This document shows positions 42,487 through 51,071 of a stretch of DNA of 64,000 nucleotides, piece by piece. The position numbers and the translations under genes were made by a program. How positions within the stretch are numbered: the stretch's first letter is position 1; each line of letters starts with the position of its first letter. Source of the stretch: Ferdinandcohnia sp047238305 (GTDB lineage Bacteria > Bacillota > Bacilli > Bacillales > Bacillaceae_L); NCBI RefSeq assembly GCF_047238305.1, contig NZ_JBDFMO010000001.1:558001-622000 (forward strand), in the 5' to 3' direction. Below the pieces are notes generated by a model. The model searched no databases. It was not told the DNA's origin and saw only the letters and a program-made list of their open reading frames with translations.

Positions 42487-42777
42487 TTATTCAATGATTG
42501 ATGGTACACGGAATTGACCATCCTTTGCATCTGGTGCATTTTTTAATACTTCTTCAACAGGTAATCCTTCTTTTGCGACATCTTCACGCATCACATTTTT
42601 CACAGACAGTACATGTGAAGTTGGCTCCACATTTTCTGTATCTAATTCATTTAATTGCTCTGCAAATGAAATAATCCCATCCAACTGTTGTTGGAACATC
42701 TTTGCTTCATCTTCCGTTACGGCTAAACGTGCTAAGTTTGCAACATGTTTTACTTCTTCAATCGAAATCCTCGACAT
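42487..42777 (-). CDS. gatC: Asp-tRNA(Asn)/Glu-tRNA(Gln) amidotransferase subunit C
   Basis: A 96-residue linker subunit that wraps around GatA and GatB. The family pattern is complete: ISIEEVKHVANLARLAVTEDE, QLDGIISFAEQLNELDTENVEP and the C-terminal LKNAPDAKDGQFRVPSIIE. It heads the operon with GGAGGTGAAGGG before the ATG. Confidence 0.97.
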   Translation of the reverse strand: MSRISIEEVKHVANLARLAVTEDEAKMFQQQLDGIISFAEQLNELDTENVEPTSHVLSVKNVMREDVAKEGLPVEEVLKNAPDAKDGQFRVPSIIE

Positions 42778-42811
42778 TTCCCTTCACCTCCACCGTCCAT
42801 ACAATATACTG

Positions 42812-42841
42812 ATAATATCAAAAATTGCAGGCGTTCGGCAA
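42812..42841 (-). promoter_or_regulatory. probable sigma-A promoter of gatCAB
   Basis: TTGCCG (42836-42841), 18-base spacer, TATTAT (42812-42817); the start would be about 30 bases before gatC. Confidence 0.45.
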
Positions 42842-42930
42842 CAATTCCTCCCTCATTCTTCCCGATTTTGAAAAGAACCAACACGAAAAATGGAGGTCGG
42901 GCAGATTATTTTTCTTTTCGATTAGGAATT

Positions 42931-42939
42931 TGATATAGT
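42931..42939 (+). promoter_or_regulatory. extended -10 promoter of the thioredoxin-like gene
   Basis: TGATATAGT fits TGn-TATAGT; no good -35 is seen. It lies 34 bases upstream of the start codon. Confidence 0.45.
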
Positions 42940-42972
42940 AAAGTTGCAATTAATGGATGTGGAGGGATAGAA

Positions 42973-43290
42973 ATGGAAAGAATTACTTCTGTCGAACAGT
43001 TTAATGAGATTATTCAATCTGAAGGGGCTATTGTAAAATTCGATACAACATGGTGTCCAGATTGCCGACGCCTAGAAGCGTTCATTGGTGAGGTTCTTGA
43101 CACACACAATAGTGTTCCTTGGTACAGCATGGACAAGGACGAGTTCCCTGAAATCGCTGAAAAGTATGATGTGATGGGTATCCCAAGTCTCCTTTATTAT
43201 AAAGGCGGAGAAAAGCTTGGCCACTTACATAGTGCGAACGCAAAAACTCCGGAGCAAGTAAATGAATACCTTGAAGGATTAGGAATCTAA
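42973..43290 (+). CDS. thioredoxin family protein with WCPDC active site
   Basis: A 105-residue thioredoxin-fold protein. The active site reads TTWCPDCRRLE (about 26-36), with a Pro-Asp pair between the cysteines in place of Gly-Pro, and the cis-proline loop is GIPSLLYY (about 73-80). No signal peptide. Its partner is unknown; WCPDC forms are common in Bacillaceae and differ from the housekeeping TrxA. GGAGGG stands before the ATG. Single-gene unit with a terminator. Confidence 0.88.
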   Translation: MERITSVEQFNEIIQSEGAIVKFDTTWCPDCRRLEAFIGEVLDTHNSVPWYSMDKDEFPEIAEKYDVMGIPSLLYYKGGEKLGHLHSANAKTPEQVNEYLEGLGI

Positions 43291-43299
43291 ACATAAGAA

Positions 43300-43333
43300 G
43301 GCCGTTACCTGTAAAAGGAACGGCCTCTTTTTT
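43300..43333 (+). terminator. intrinsic terminator of the thioredoxin-like gene
   Basis: GGCCGTT/AACGGCC stem with a 12-base loop and a TCTTTTTT tail; it faces the end of the convergent putP gene. Confidence 0.8.
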
Positions 43334-43344
43334 ATTCTATCAAA

Positions 43345-44859
43345 TTATGCGTTTTTCAGTTTTTCTTTTACATCGTCAAATTCATCTAGGATTTCTTGGG
43401 ATGGTGCTTTTGTAACTAAGCTGACGACGATAATCGAAATTAGGGCAAGTAGGAAACCTGGAACGATTTCATACAAGCTAAATGGAATGACAGCTTCTCT
43501 TATAACCTCTCCAGCCTCATTCAATTTAGGTGTAGAAAGAATACTCCAGACAACGACTGTAACTGCTCCTACGATCATTCCGGCTAACGCTCCCCAACGA
43601 TTCATCCGTTTCCAGAATAGGGAGAGAATGATAACAGGACCAAATGCAGCTCCAAATCCGGCCCATGCATAACCCACCAAATCTAACACCTTACTATCAC
43701 GGTCATAACCTAGGAAAATAGCAACTACGGCAATCACAAGAACTGCAATTCTACCAACCCACATTTCTTCTTTTGGACTAGCATTCTTTTTAAAGATGGC
43801 TTTATAGAAGTCCTGTGTCAAGGCACTTGAAGAAACAAGCAATTGCGAATCAACCGTACTCATGATAGCTGCAAGAATTGCTGCTAATAAGAATCCAGCC
43901 ACCCATGGGTTAAATAACACTTGTGAAAAGACAATGAATACCGTCTCTGCATTATCTAGTGGGGTATCAGCAAAATACGCAATACCTGTAAAACCAATAA
44001 AGATTGCACCAAATAACGATAAGACCATCCATGTCATCCCGATAAAACGGGCTTTCGGAATTTCTTTTGTTGACTTAATTCCCATAAATCGAACAATAAT
44101 ATGTGGCTGCCCAAAATAACCTAGGCCCCATGCTAATAGTGAAATAACTCCTAATGTTGTTGCTCCAGACATGACATCTAAATAAGCTGGATCAATCGCT
44201 CCAATCTTATTCACTGTTTCTCCCCATCCACCTAATTCAAAGATAGTTACAATTGGAATTATGATTAATGCTAAGAACATCAAGATTCCTTGAACAAAAT
44301 CGGTCCAGCTTGCAGCTAAGAAACCACCAAAGAATGTATAGGAAAGGATAACACCGGCTCCAACCCATAAGGCAAGTTCATAGTCCATCTTAAATGAGCT
44401 TTCTAAAAGAATTGCTCCACCGACAAGACTTGCAGAAGTATAGAAGGTAAAAAACACTAAGATGACAACCGCGGAAATAACACGTAGAAGCTTTGAATGG
44501 TCACGGAATCGGTTCTCAAGAAAATCCGGTACCGTAATCGAATCCTTTGATACCTCTGTATACACTCGGAATGGCTTCGCAATAAATTGCCAATTAAGGT
44601 AAGCTCCAACTGCTAAACCAACAGCAAGCCAAATTTCACCCATTCCACCGGCATACAATGCTCCAGGCAAACCAAGCATGAGCCAGCTACTCATATCAGA
44701 CGATCCGGCACTTAATGCAGCAACTCCAGCACCTAGTCGTCTTCCTCCTAGGACATAGTCTGTTAGATTTTTCGTCATTCTAGCAGCCAGAATGCCAATG
44801 ACTAGCATCCCTATTAGATAAATAATAATGGCTGTTAACGTTTGTGGATTAATATCCAT
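43345..44859 (-). CDS. putP: sodium/proline symporter
   Basis: A 504-residue sodium:solute symporter of the SSS family with 13 predicted helices. N-terminal LTAIIIYLIGMLVIGILA and the YVLGGRRLGAGVAALSAGSSDMSSWLMLGLPGALY block hold the conserved Na+/proline contact residues. Position next to gatCAB equals that of opuE in B. subtilis, the osmoprotective proline importer, so the gene could be named opuE; the function, Na+-coupled proline uptake, is the same. It starts three bases after the accessory small gene and its ribosome-binding site lies in that gene. Confidence 0.93.
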   Translation of the reverse strand: MDINPQTLTAIIIYLIGMLVIGILAARMTKNLTDYVLGGRRLGAGVAALSAGSSDMSSWLMLGLPGALYAGGMGEIWLAVGLAVGAYLNWQFIAKPFRVYTEVSKDSITVPDFLENRFRDHSKLLRVISAVVILVFFTFYTSASLVGGAILLESSFKMDYELALWVGAGVILSYTFFGGFLAASWTDFVQGILMFLALIIIPIVTIFELGGWGETVNKIGAIDPAYLDVMSGATTLGVISLLAWGLGYFGQPHIIVRFMGIKSTKEIPKARFIGMTWMVLSLFGAIFIGFTGIAYFADTPLDNAETVFIVFSQVLFNPWVAGFLLAAILAAIMSTVDSQLLVSSSALTQDFYKAIFKKNASPKEEMWVGRIAVLVIAVVAIFLGYDRDSKVLDLVGYAWAGFGAAFGPVIILSLFWKRMNRWGALAGMIVGAVTVVVWSILSTPKLNEAGEVIREAVIPFSLYEIVPGFLLALISIIVVSLVTKAPSQEILDEFDDVKEKLKNA

Positions 44860-44861
44860 GT

Positions 44862-44972
44862 TTAGACATCCTCTCCTTTGTCAGTAAATAATGTGATTGT
44901 TGATAGTACGATTAACGAAAGCATCGGCACGAACAACCAAAACCATGTAGCACCTGTTAAATTAAATTCCAC
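44862..44972 (-). CDS. symporter small accessory protein (36 aa)
   Basis: A 36-residue single-helix protein, GTG start: MEFNLTGATWFWLFVPMLSL then IVLSTITLFTDKGEDV. Small proteins of this kind are found directly upstream of SSS-family symporter genes and are annotated as symporter accessory proteins. GGGGTGG lies before the GTG. The frame is open further upstream but that part is A+T-rich leader. The stop is two bases before putP, so the two are translated together. Confidence 0.75.
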   Translation of the reverse strand: MEFNLTGATWFWLFVPMLSLIVLSTITLFTDKGEDV

Positions 44973-45319
44973 ACTTCCACCCCACTTTTTTGTTTTTTCT
45001 ATCCTTATGCAGTTATATACAATTTCATGATAATTCCTATTTTTCGATAATAACTGCACATTACAAAAAACACTAATTAATCGTAACACAATATCGTTTA
45101 CTGAACAGATTGAATATTCGGTAATTAAATTACGAATGTATAATTATTCAACATTTTAGATTAAATTTGCAATATGAATCTAATAATCTAATATCTATTC
45201 ATGAAAACTAATAAAATTAAATTGAACTTTTTTCGAAAAAAAGCTATATATTTGTTATTTTTCAGAAATACTGAGAAAATAAGTAGTATAAAATTTTACT
45301 TGGAAATGGGAGAATCAGG
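44973..45319. promoter_or_regulatory. A+T-rich divergent region between putP and the HesB-like gene
   Basis: This 347-base gap should hold both promoters. A perfect palindrome GTAATTAAATTAC is at 45121-45133, and TATAAA-type hexamers occur near both ends (TATAAC about 30 bases before the small gene on the minus strand). No convincing -35/-10 pair was found. Confidence 0.35.
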
Positions 45320-45622
45320 ATGAATGTAAAAATTAATCGTAATGCGGCAAAAATAATGAAGAAGATGCTCGAAAGTGAAGAATCTGAAGGAAAAATGCTT
45401 CGTGTTGTCATCACAGAACATCATGGCAACCACGCCCATTATGCCCTTCAATTTGATAATCCAACAGAGCACGACGAAATTGTTAAAACCGATAAAGATG
45501 TTGAAGTCCTTCTAGATACAAGGGATGCAGAATTTTTAGATGGTATTTGGATCCAATTTTTCTACGTTCCTGAAGAACAATTTGTAATCACTAATCCTAA
45601 AAAAGGACATCATCACCATTAA
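45320..45622 (+). CDS. HesB/IscA-like protein without cysteines, His-rich tail
   Basis: A 100-residue protein with the HesB/YadR/YfhF-like fold pattern (MNVKINRNAAKIMKKML, then ALQFDNPTEHDEIV, FLDGIWIQFFYV). A-type Fe-S scaffold proteins use three cysteines; none is present here, so classic cluster transfer is unlikely. The end reads GHHHH after a lysine pair, and HHGNHAH lies in the middle, suggesting metal binding by histidine. Role unknown. GGGAGAATCAGG precedes the ATG, and a strong terminator follows. Confidence 0.75.
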   Translation: MNVKINRNAAKIMKKMLESEESEGKMLRVVITEHHGNHAHYALQFDNPTEHDEIVKTDKDVEVLLDTRDAEFLDGIWIQFFYVPEEQFVITNPKKGHHHH

Positions 45623-45636
45623 AAGTAGATAAGGTC

Positions 45637-45666
45637 GGCGCGGTGAATTCTCCGCGCCCTTTTTGT
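45637..45666 (+). terminator. intrinsic terminator of the HesB-like gene
   Basis: GGCGCGG/CCGCGCC stem with an eight-base loop and a CTTTTTG tail. Confidence 0.85.
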
Positions 45667-45803
45667 TTGCTCTCATTAAGTCAAGAGACATTTCTACCAC
45701 TTTAAATAACGTTTTCATTATCATTTTCTATAAAATGTAAATAGTTTGTATATTTACTGTAAAACAAGTCTTTTACTGGATTGTCTGTTGTATATTGTAT
45801 CTA

Positions 45804-45827
45804 GATTGGCAGCTTGGTCAGCCAATC
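45804..45827 (+). other. leader hairpin before the 53-residue lipoprotein gene
   Basis: GATTGGC/GCCAATC with a ten-base loop, 36 bases upstream of the start codon. It may be a 5' stabiliser or an operator. Confidence 0.4.
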
Positions 45828-45863
45828 AAAAAATAACACTATTATCTGGAGGTAGAGTAACCA

Positions 45864-46025
45864 ATGAAAAAAAACCTAATGTTTAAAATTGGAGCATCCC
45901 TACTAGCAATTTTCTTAATGACAGCATGTAGCAGTGAAGACACTGATACTGATCAAGAGCAACCAGATACAGAACAATCCGATCAAACAGAGACAGAAGA
46001 TGGAGCAGAAGAGGATACAGAATAA
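45864..46025 (+). CDS. small acidic lipoprotein (53 aa)
   Basis: A 53-residue protein read directly from the sequence. The signal peptide MKKNLMFKIGASLLAIFLMT ends in the lipobox LMTAC (Cys at residue 22). The mature 32 residues are almost only D, E, Q, T and S (for example SSEDTDTDQEQPDTEQ), strongly acidic. GGAGG lies 11 bases before the ATG and a terminator follows the stop, so it is a complete gene. No family is recognised; it may be a surface anchor or an ion-binding peptide. Confidence 0.8.
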   Translation: MKKNLMFKIGASLLAIFLMTACSSEDTDTDQEQPDTEQSDQTETEDGAEEDTE

Positions 46026-46047
46026 GCAATTAAATTCATATTTAAAT

Positions 46048-46085
46048 AACTCCCACTCTACGATAAGAGTGGGAGTTTCATTTTT
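46048..46085. terminator. terminator between the small lipoprotein gene and rocA
   Basis: Twelve-pair stem AACTCCCACTCT/AGAGTGGGAGTT with a six-base loop; on the plus strand TCATTTTT follows. It also touches the end of rocA on the other strand. Confidence 0.8.
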
Positions 46086-47631
46086 ACAGCATTTCTGAAG
46101 TTGTTTTTGCTTGCATGTGAAGGATTAGGTAGTCTGGGCCTCCTGCTTTTGAGTCTGTTCCAGACATATTGAAGCCACCAAATGGTTGATAGCCTACAAT
46201 CGCACCTGTACATCCACGATTGAAGTAAAGATTACCCACATGGAAGTCTTCTTTCGCTTTTTCAATATTTTCTCGGTTGTTTGAGATCACTGCACCTGTT
46301 AATCCATACTCTGTGTTATTGGCAATATCAATTGCATGGTTGAAGTCTTGTGCTTTACAGAATGCCACAACAGGCCCAAAGATTTCCTCCTTCATGATAC
46401 GCGCGTCCTCCGCTACATCAGCGAAGATTGTTGGTTGGATGAACCAGCCCTTCGAGTCGTCTCCTTCTCCACCATGAAGAAGTTTCCCTTCGTTCTTTCC
46501 AATTTCAACGTAGCTCATAATCTTGTCATACGCACCTTGGTCATTAACTGGTCCCATAAATGTTCCCTTTTGTGTAGGGTCACCTACAGTTAATTCTTTT
46601 GTTAATTCAACCGCACGGTTTAGAACCTCATCATATACATCTTCTACTATTACTGCGCGTGAACATGCTGAACATTTTTGTCCAGAGAATCCAAATGCAG
46701 ATGCCACTATGGATTTAGCCGCAAGTTCTAAATCTGCTTCTTTATCAACAACAATTGTATCTTTACCGCCCATTTCTGCGATGACACGTTTTAGCCAGAT
46801 TTGACCTTCATTTAATTTGGAAGCACGCTCATAGATTCGTAGACCTACATCACGTGAACCTGTAAAACTAATAAAGCGAGTTTTCGCGTGATCGACTAGG
46901 TAGTCACCAACTTCAGAACCGCTTCCTGAAATATAGTTAACAACCCCTGCAGGTAGTCCTGCTTCTTCAAGAACCTCCATGAATTTCGCTGCTATGACTG
47001 GAGTTGTACTAGCTGGTTTAAGTAGTACGGTGTTACCGGAAACTAAAGCAGCTGTTGTCATGCCAGCCATAATCGCAAACGCGAAGTTCCAAGGCGAAAT
47101 GACAACCCCAACACCTAACGGGATGTAAGTAAAACGATTATGTTCAATTGGACGGCTTTCTACTGGAACTCCATCCTTTAATTTCAACATTTGACGTCCA
47201 TAGTACTCCATGAAGTCAATCGCTTCAGCAGTATCTGCGTCCGCTTCGTTCCATGGCTTACCTGCTTCTTTTACTAGAATTGCAGAAAATTCATGTTTGC
47301 GACGACGTACAATCGCTGCAGCTTTAAAAAGAATATTAGCACGCATTTCCGGGCTTGATTTTCTCCATGTTTGGAACGTTTCATATGCAACCTGCATGGC
47401 CTTTTCGGCTAACTCACGATTAGCTTTTGAAACACGCCCCACTACTTCTTCCTTGTTTGCAGGGTTAACAGAGATGATTTTATCTTCGGTTGAGATGCGT
47501 TCACCACCAATGATTAAATCATAATCACTACCTAAATATGCTTCAACAGTTTTAAGGCCGGCCTCAAACGCTTTCTTATTTTCTTCAATTGAAAAGTCCG
47601 TAAATGGTTCATGTTTATATGGTACTACCAT
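46084..47631 (-). CDS. rocA: 1-pyrroline-5-carboxylate dehydrogenase
   Basis: A 515-residue aldehyde dehydrogenase of the RocA/PruA group, oxidising glutamate semialdehyde/P5C to glutamate with NAD+. Visible parts: SPWNFAFAIMAGM (Asn stabilising the intermediate), FTGSRDVGLRIYERA, the general-base Glu in VIAEMGGKDTIVV and the catalytic Cys in GFSGQKCSACSR. Length is the family norm. It lies near putP but not next to it, and no proline dehydrogenase gene is in view. AGGGAGGCGG precedes the ATG; a cre-like AAAGCGCTTT is 53 bases upstream. Confidence 0.95.
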   Translation of the reverse strand: MVVPYKHEPFTDFSIEENKKAFEAGLKTVEAYLGSDYDLIIGGERISTEDKIISVNPANKEEVVGRVSKANRELAEKAMQVAYETFQTWRKSSPEMRANILFKAAAIVRRRKHEFSAILVKEAGKPWNEADADTAEAIDFMEYYGRQMLKLKDGVPVESRPIEHNRFTYIPLGVGVVISPWNFAFAIMAGMTTAALVSGNTVLLKPASTTPVIAAKFMEVLEEAGLPAGVVNYISGSGSEVGDYLVDHAKTRFISFTGSRDVGLRIYERASKLNEGQIWLKRVIAEMGGKDTIVVDKEADLELAAKSIVASAFGFSGQKCSACSRAVIVEDVYDEVLNRAVELTKELTVGDPTQKGTFMGPVNDQGAYDKIMSYVEIGKNEGKLLHGGEGDDSKGWFIQPTIFADVAEDARIMKEEIFGPVVAFCKAQDFNHAIDIANNTEYGLTGAVISNNRENIEKAKEDFHVGNLYFNRGCTGAIVGYQPFGGFNMSGTDSKAGGPDYLILHMQAKTTSEML

Positions 47632-47771
47632 TCTACTCCGCCTCCCTTAGTGTTTAAATGTAACAATCTCATTCTACTAAAATAAAGCGCTTTCTTCAAA
47701 TGATAATCTAAACTTTACGAAGTTCGACAATTTTCGATCAGTTGTTAAAAATGACGACTACAAAATGAAAA

Positions 47772-47803
47772 AACAAGAACTACCGCAAATAGTAGATCTT
47801 GTT
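47772..47803 (-). terminator. intrinsic terminator of camS (end of the pcrB operon)
   Basis: AACAAGA/TCTTGTT outer stem with an inner CTAC/GTAG pairing and a TTTTTTCATTTT tail on the minus strand. Confidence 0.7.
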
Positions 47804-47812
47804 TTCTCTGGT

Positions 47813-49033
47813 TTAATTATACACATGTACGATTGGTTCGCTTTCACCTGCATCCCTTACAATAACACTTTCTGCACCACTTTCAGATTCGATATACACC
47901 TGAAGTGATATATAGTTATCAAAATGCTCCATAATGAGACCTGTTACATATTGGGTGAATCCAATTACCTCTGCTTTTCCATAGAATTGCATCGGAATGG
48001 TTAACGTTAGCTCCTTTAATTCTTCATCCTTGTAAAAGCCTCTTCCGACAACTGCTGTGAAATTTGGGAAAAAATCAGCAATGGCGTCTGAAAAATTTTG
48101 TACCATTAATGCATCATCAGGATAATTGTTTTTTGCCTCGGTTGATGGGAAGAAATAGTACTTTTCATTAATGGTTTCCCATTTCCCAATTTTAGAGGAG
48201 TTCGCGTCCACTTTTGCCTTCATAATAAAGTTACCCGGAGCAACAGAACTAGCTGCCTCTTGTTTAAATAAAGCAACCACGATCGGAATATCGCGAATAC
48301 TTGCATATTCATTATTAGTTCGAATTCGGTTAATGATTTCCTCAGCTGCTTTTTTACCTTCTCTTTCAATATCAGCATCTGAAATCTCTACATCTCTCGG
48401 ATAGCCACCCATTGAGGCAGGAAGATTATAATATTGGTGGGAGTTCATACCTATCCCAATCACAATCCCCCCAACCTCTAACTTATCCTCGTTATTTTTA
48501 ATTAAATAATTCTGCTCGGCAATTGTCCCAATATAAATCGGGCTCTTCTTCATCGCCGCTTCATATCCCGGATCCTCATTTGATGTATCAAAAATTGGGT
48601 TTAGCCCTTCGTTTGGTAATGGTTTAGGTTTTTTCGGGTCTTTTGCCACTGCCACTTCATATGCTTTTTGCTGAGCATCGGTTCGTTTTCTCTTTAACCA
48701 GTCTTGTACCGTATCTTTTTCTAAATGTTGACCTTCTTGAAAAAAGTATTTATCGGACGGGAATGAATCTTGAGCGATTCGCATTAATCCCGTCTCAAAT
48801 TCATCAATATCCAAACGATTGTTAATGTATGCCGCGACAATCCCTCGAGCTTTTCCTGTTTTATAAGGGATAACCGCTTTATAATAAGAATCTGAAATAT
48901 TATATCTAGGTATAATCGCCTTTTCCGCTTTTTTATCTGAATCCTGCACGACCTCTGTCTCTTGATCAAATTTTGGCGCACATCCAGATAAGAGAAGCAG
49001 CATCGCCAAACCTAGAATGTATAGGTTTCTCAC
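47813..49033 (-). CDS. camS: CamS-family sex-pheromone precursor-type lipoprotein
   Basis: A lipoprotein of about 406 residues. The signal peptide ends LLLLSGC (Cys about residue 17), followed by a charged segment and the CamS domain (PRYNISDSYYKAVIPYKTGKARG, then NSHQYYNLPASMGGYPRDVEI). In enterococci and staphylococci the cleaved signal peptides act as pheromones; in Bacillus the role is unknown. The GTG at 49033 is preferred, about six bases after AGAGGTG; another GTG nine bases upstream lies in that site. Last gene of pcrB-pcrA-ligA-camS. Confidence 0.9.
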   Translation of the reverse strand: MRNLYILGLAMLLLLSGCAPKFDQETEVVQDSDKKAEKAIIPRYNISDSYYKAVIPYKTGKARGIVAAYINNRLDIDEFETGLMRIAQDSFPSDKYFFQEGQHLEKDTVQDWLKRKRTDAQQKAYEVAVAKDPKKPKPLPNEGLNPIFDTSNEDPGYEAAMKKSPIYIGTIAEQNYLIKNNEDKLEVGGIVIGIGMNSHQYYNLPASMGGYPRDVEISDADIEREGKKAAEEIINRIRTNNEYASIRDIPIVVALFKQEAASSVAPGNFIMKAKVDANSSKIGKWETINEKYYFFPSTEAKNNYPDDALMVQNFSDAIADFFPNFTAVVGRGFYKDEELKELTLTIPMQFYGKAEVIGFTQYVTGLIMEHFDNYISLQVYIESESGAESVIVRDAGESEPIVHVYN

Positions 49034-49045
49034 GTTCGACACCTC

Positions 49046-51052
49046 TTACTTCCTTAGTTCTTGTACCAGTCTGTCCTCATCCCAAATCTCAATTTGTAAA
49101 TCTTGTGCTTTTGTAAGCTTAGAACCTGCTGCTTCACCCGCAACTAGAAGATCTGTGCTTTTACTTACACTACCTGTCACTTTTCCCCCAAGGGCCTCAA
49201 TTTCTGCTTTGGCTTCATTTCTAGTTAGTTGCTCAAGCTTACCTGTGAGGACGATGGTCTTACCAGCAAAATAGGAATCACTATCCTCCACTGATACAAG
49301 CTTAGGACCCTTATATTCCATATTAATTCCATATTCACGCAGTTCATTTAAAAGTTCATGTACCTCTGATTGCTCAAAATAGGTGACAACGGCATCTGCC
49401 ATTTTTTCACCTATTTCGTTAATGGCTGTCAGTTCTTCTAGAGTTGCAACCTGTAGCTTCTCCATTGTTTCAAAATGTTGAGCTAGGGTCTTTGCAGCCT
49501 TTGCCCCGACATGGCGAATTCCTAAACCAAATAAAAGCTTTTCTAAAGAATTCGATTTCGATACCTCAATCGCAGTTAATAAATTATCAGCTGATTTTTC
49601 ACCCATGCGCTCAAGATTAATTAGCTGTTCCTTTGTCAATGTGTAGATATCAGCTACATCGGTGATTAATTTTTCATCGAATAATTGCGAAATAACCTTT
49701 TCTCCGAGACCATCAATATTCATCGCATTACGGGATACGAAATGAATCAAGCCTTCCCTAATCTGGGCAGGGCATTTAGGGTTAATACAGCGTAAAGCGA
49801 CTTCTCCTTCTAAGCGGACTAACTCACTATCACAGGCAGGACAGTGTGTCGGCATGAAGAATTCTGACTCTTCGCCAGTCCGTTTTTCGACAAGAACATT
49901 CACAACCTCCGGAATGATGTCTCCCGCTTTTTTCACAACAACATAGTCCCCAATGCGGATATCCTTTTCCCGGATTAAATCCTCATTATGAAGGGATGCC
50001 CGCTGAACGGTTGTACCCGCAACACGAACTGGTTCTAAGATTGCTGTTGGCGTAATGACTCCCGTTCTCCCAACACTTAATTCGATATCTATTAATTTTG
50101 TAACAACCTCTTCTGCCGGAAACTTATAAGCAATCGCCCAACGTGGACTTTTCGCTGTAAAGCCAAGCTCATCCTGTTGATCAAAAGAATCAACCTTTAT
50201 CACAATTCCATCAATATCATACGCAAGGGATGGGCGCTTTTCTGTCCATTCTGTGATGTATTCGAGAACTTCCTCGATAGTCGCACATTTTCTGCGTTCT
50301 GGATTTGTTTTAAAGCCAACTTCATCAAGCATATTAAGCCCTTCACTATGTGAATCAACCCCCAAATTGGTTGTGTCTGCAATGGCATATAAAAAGATAT
50401 CGAGATTGCGACTTGCAGCAATTTTCGGGTCGAGTTGTCTTAATGAACCTGCCGCTGCATTCCGTGGATTTGCAAACGGTTCTTCCTCGTTCTGGAGTCT
50501 TTTAGTGTTTAGCCTTTCGAATGATTTTCTAGGCATAAACGCTTCCCCGCGCACTTCAATATCAAGTGGCTTCTTTAAACGAAGAGGGATAGATCGAATG
50601 GTCTTTAAGTTAACGGTAATATCTTCTCCAATTGTTCCATCACCACGTGTTGACCCTTGGACAAAACGCCCTTGTTCATAGCGAAGTGACACAGCAAGAC
50701 CATCTATCTTTAGTTCACACACATAGGAAATCGAGTCACCCACTGCCTGTCTAGCACGGCGATCAAAATCACGCAAATCCTGCTCATTGAACGCATTTCC
50801 TAGACTTAACATCGGAATTTGGTGCTCTACTTTTTGAAAGGATTCAAGAACCTGTCCACCGACGCGGACAGTAGGCGAATCTCCCGTCTTTAATTCCGGG
50901 AAATCCTCCTCAAGTTGGATCAATTCCCGTATCAACCGATCATATTCCGCATCCGGTACAGAAGGCTTATCCAACACATGGTATTCATAATTGTACTGAT
51001 TTAAAAGCTCATGAAGCTCACGAACGCGTTCTTGTGCTGTTGTTTTATCCAT
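49046..51052 (-). CDS. ligA: NAD+-dependent DNA ligase
   Basis: A 668-residue ligase. Domain Ia/adenylation with the active-site lysine K115 in CELKIDGLAVSL, OB fold, four-Cys zinc finger (CPACDSELVRLEG then CINPKCPAQI, about 405-430), helix-hairpin-helix region (about 435-580) and the C-terminal BRCT domain (SYFAGKTIVLTGKLEQLTR onward). It seals nicks in replication and repair. The gene follows pcrA by 19 bases. Confidence 0.97.
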   Translation of the reverse strand: MDKTTAQERVRELHELLNQYNYEYHVLDKPSVPDAEYDRLIRELIQLEEDFPELKTGDSPTVRVGGQVLESFQKVEHQIPMLSLGNAFNEQDLRDFDRRARQAVGDSISYVCELKIDGLAVSLRYEQGRFVQGSTRGDGTIGEDITVNLKTIRSIPLRLKKPLDIEVRGEAFMPRKSFERLNTKRLQNEEEPFANPRNAAAGSLRQLDPKIAASRNLDIFLYAIADTTNLGVDSHSEGLNMLDEVGFKTNPERRKCATIEEVLEYITEWTEKRPSLAYDIDGIVIKVDSFDQQDELGFTAKSPRWAIAYKFPAEEVVTKLIDIELSVGRTGVITPTAILEPVRVAGTTVQRASLHNEDLIREKDIRIGDYVVVKKAGDIIPEVVNVLVEKRTGEESEFFMPTHCPACDSELVRLEGEVALRCINPKCPAQIREGLIHFVSRNAMNIDGLGEKVISQLFDEKLITDVADIYTLTKEQLINLERMGEKSADNLLTAIEVSKSNSLEKLLFGLGIRHVGAKAAKTLAQHFETMEKLQVATLEELTAINEIGEKMADAVVTYFEQSEVHELLNELREYGINMEYKGPKLVSVEDSDSYFAGKTIVLTGKLEQLTRNEAKAEIEALGGKVTGSVSKSTDLLVAGEAAGSKLTKAQDLQIEIWDEDRLVQELRK

Positions 51053-51071
51053 TCATCCAATCCTCTCTTTC

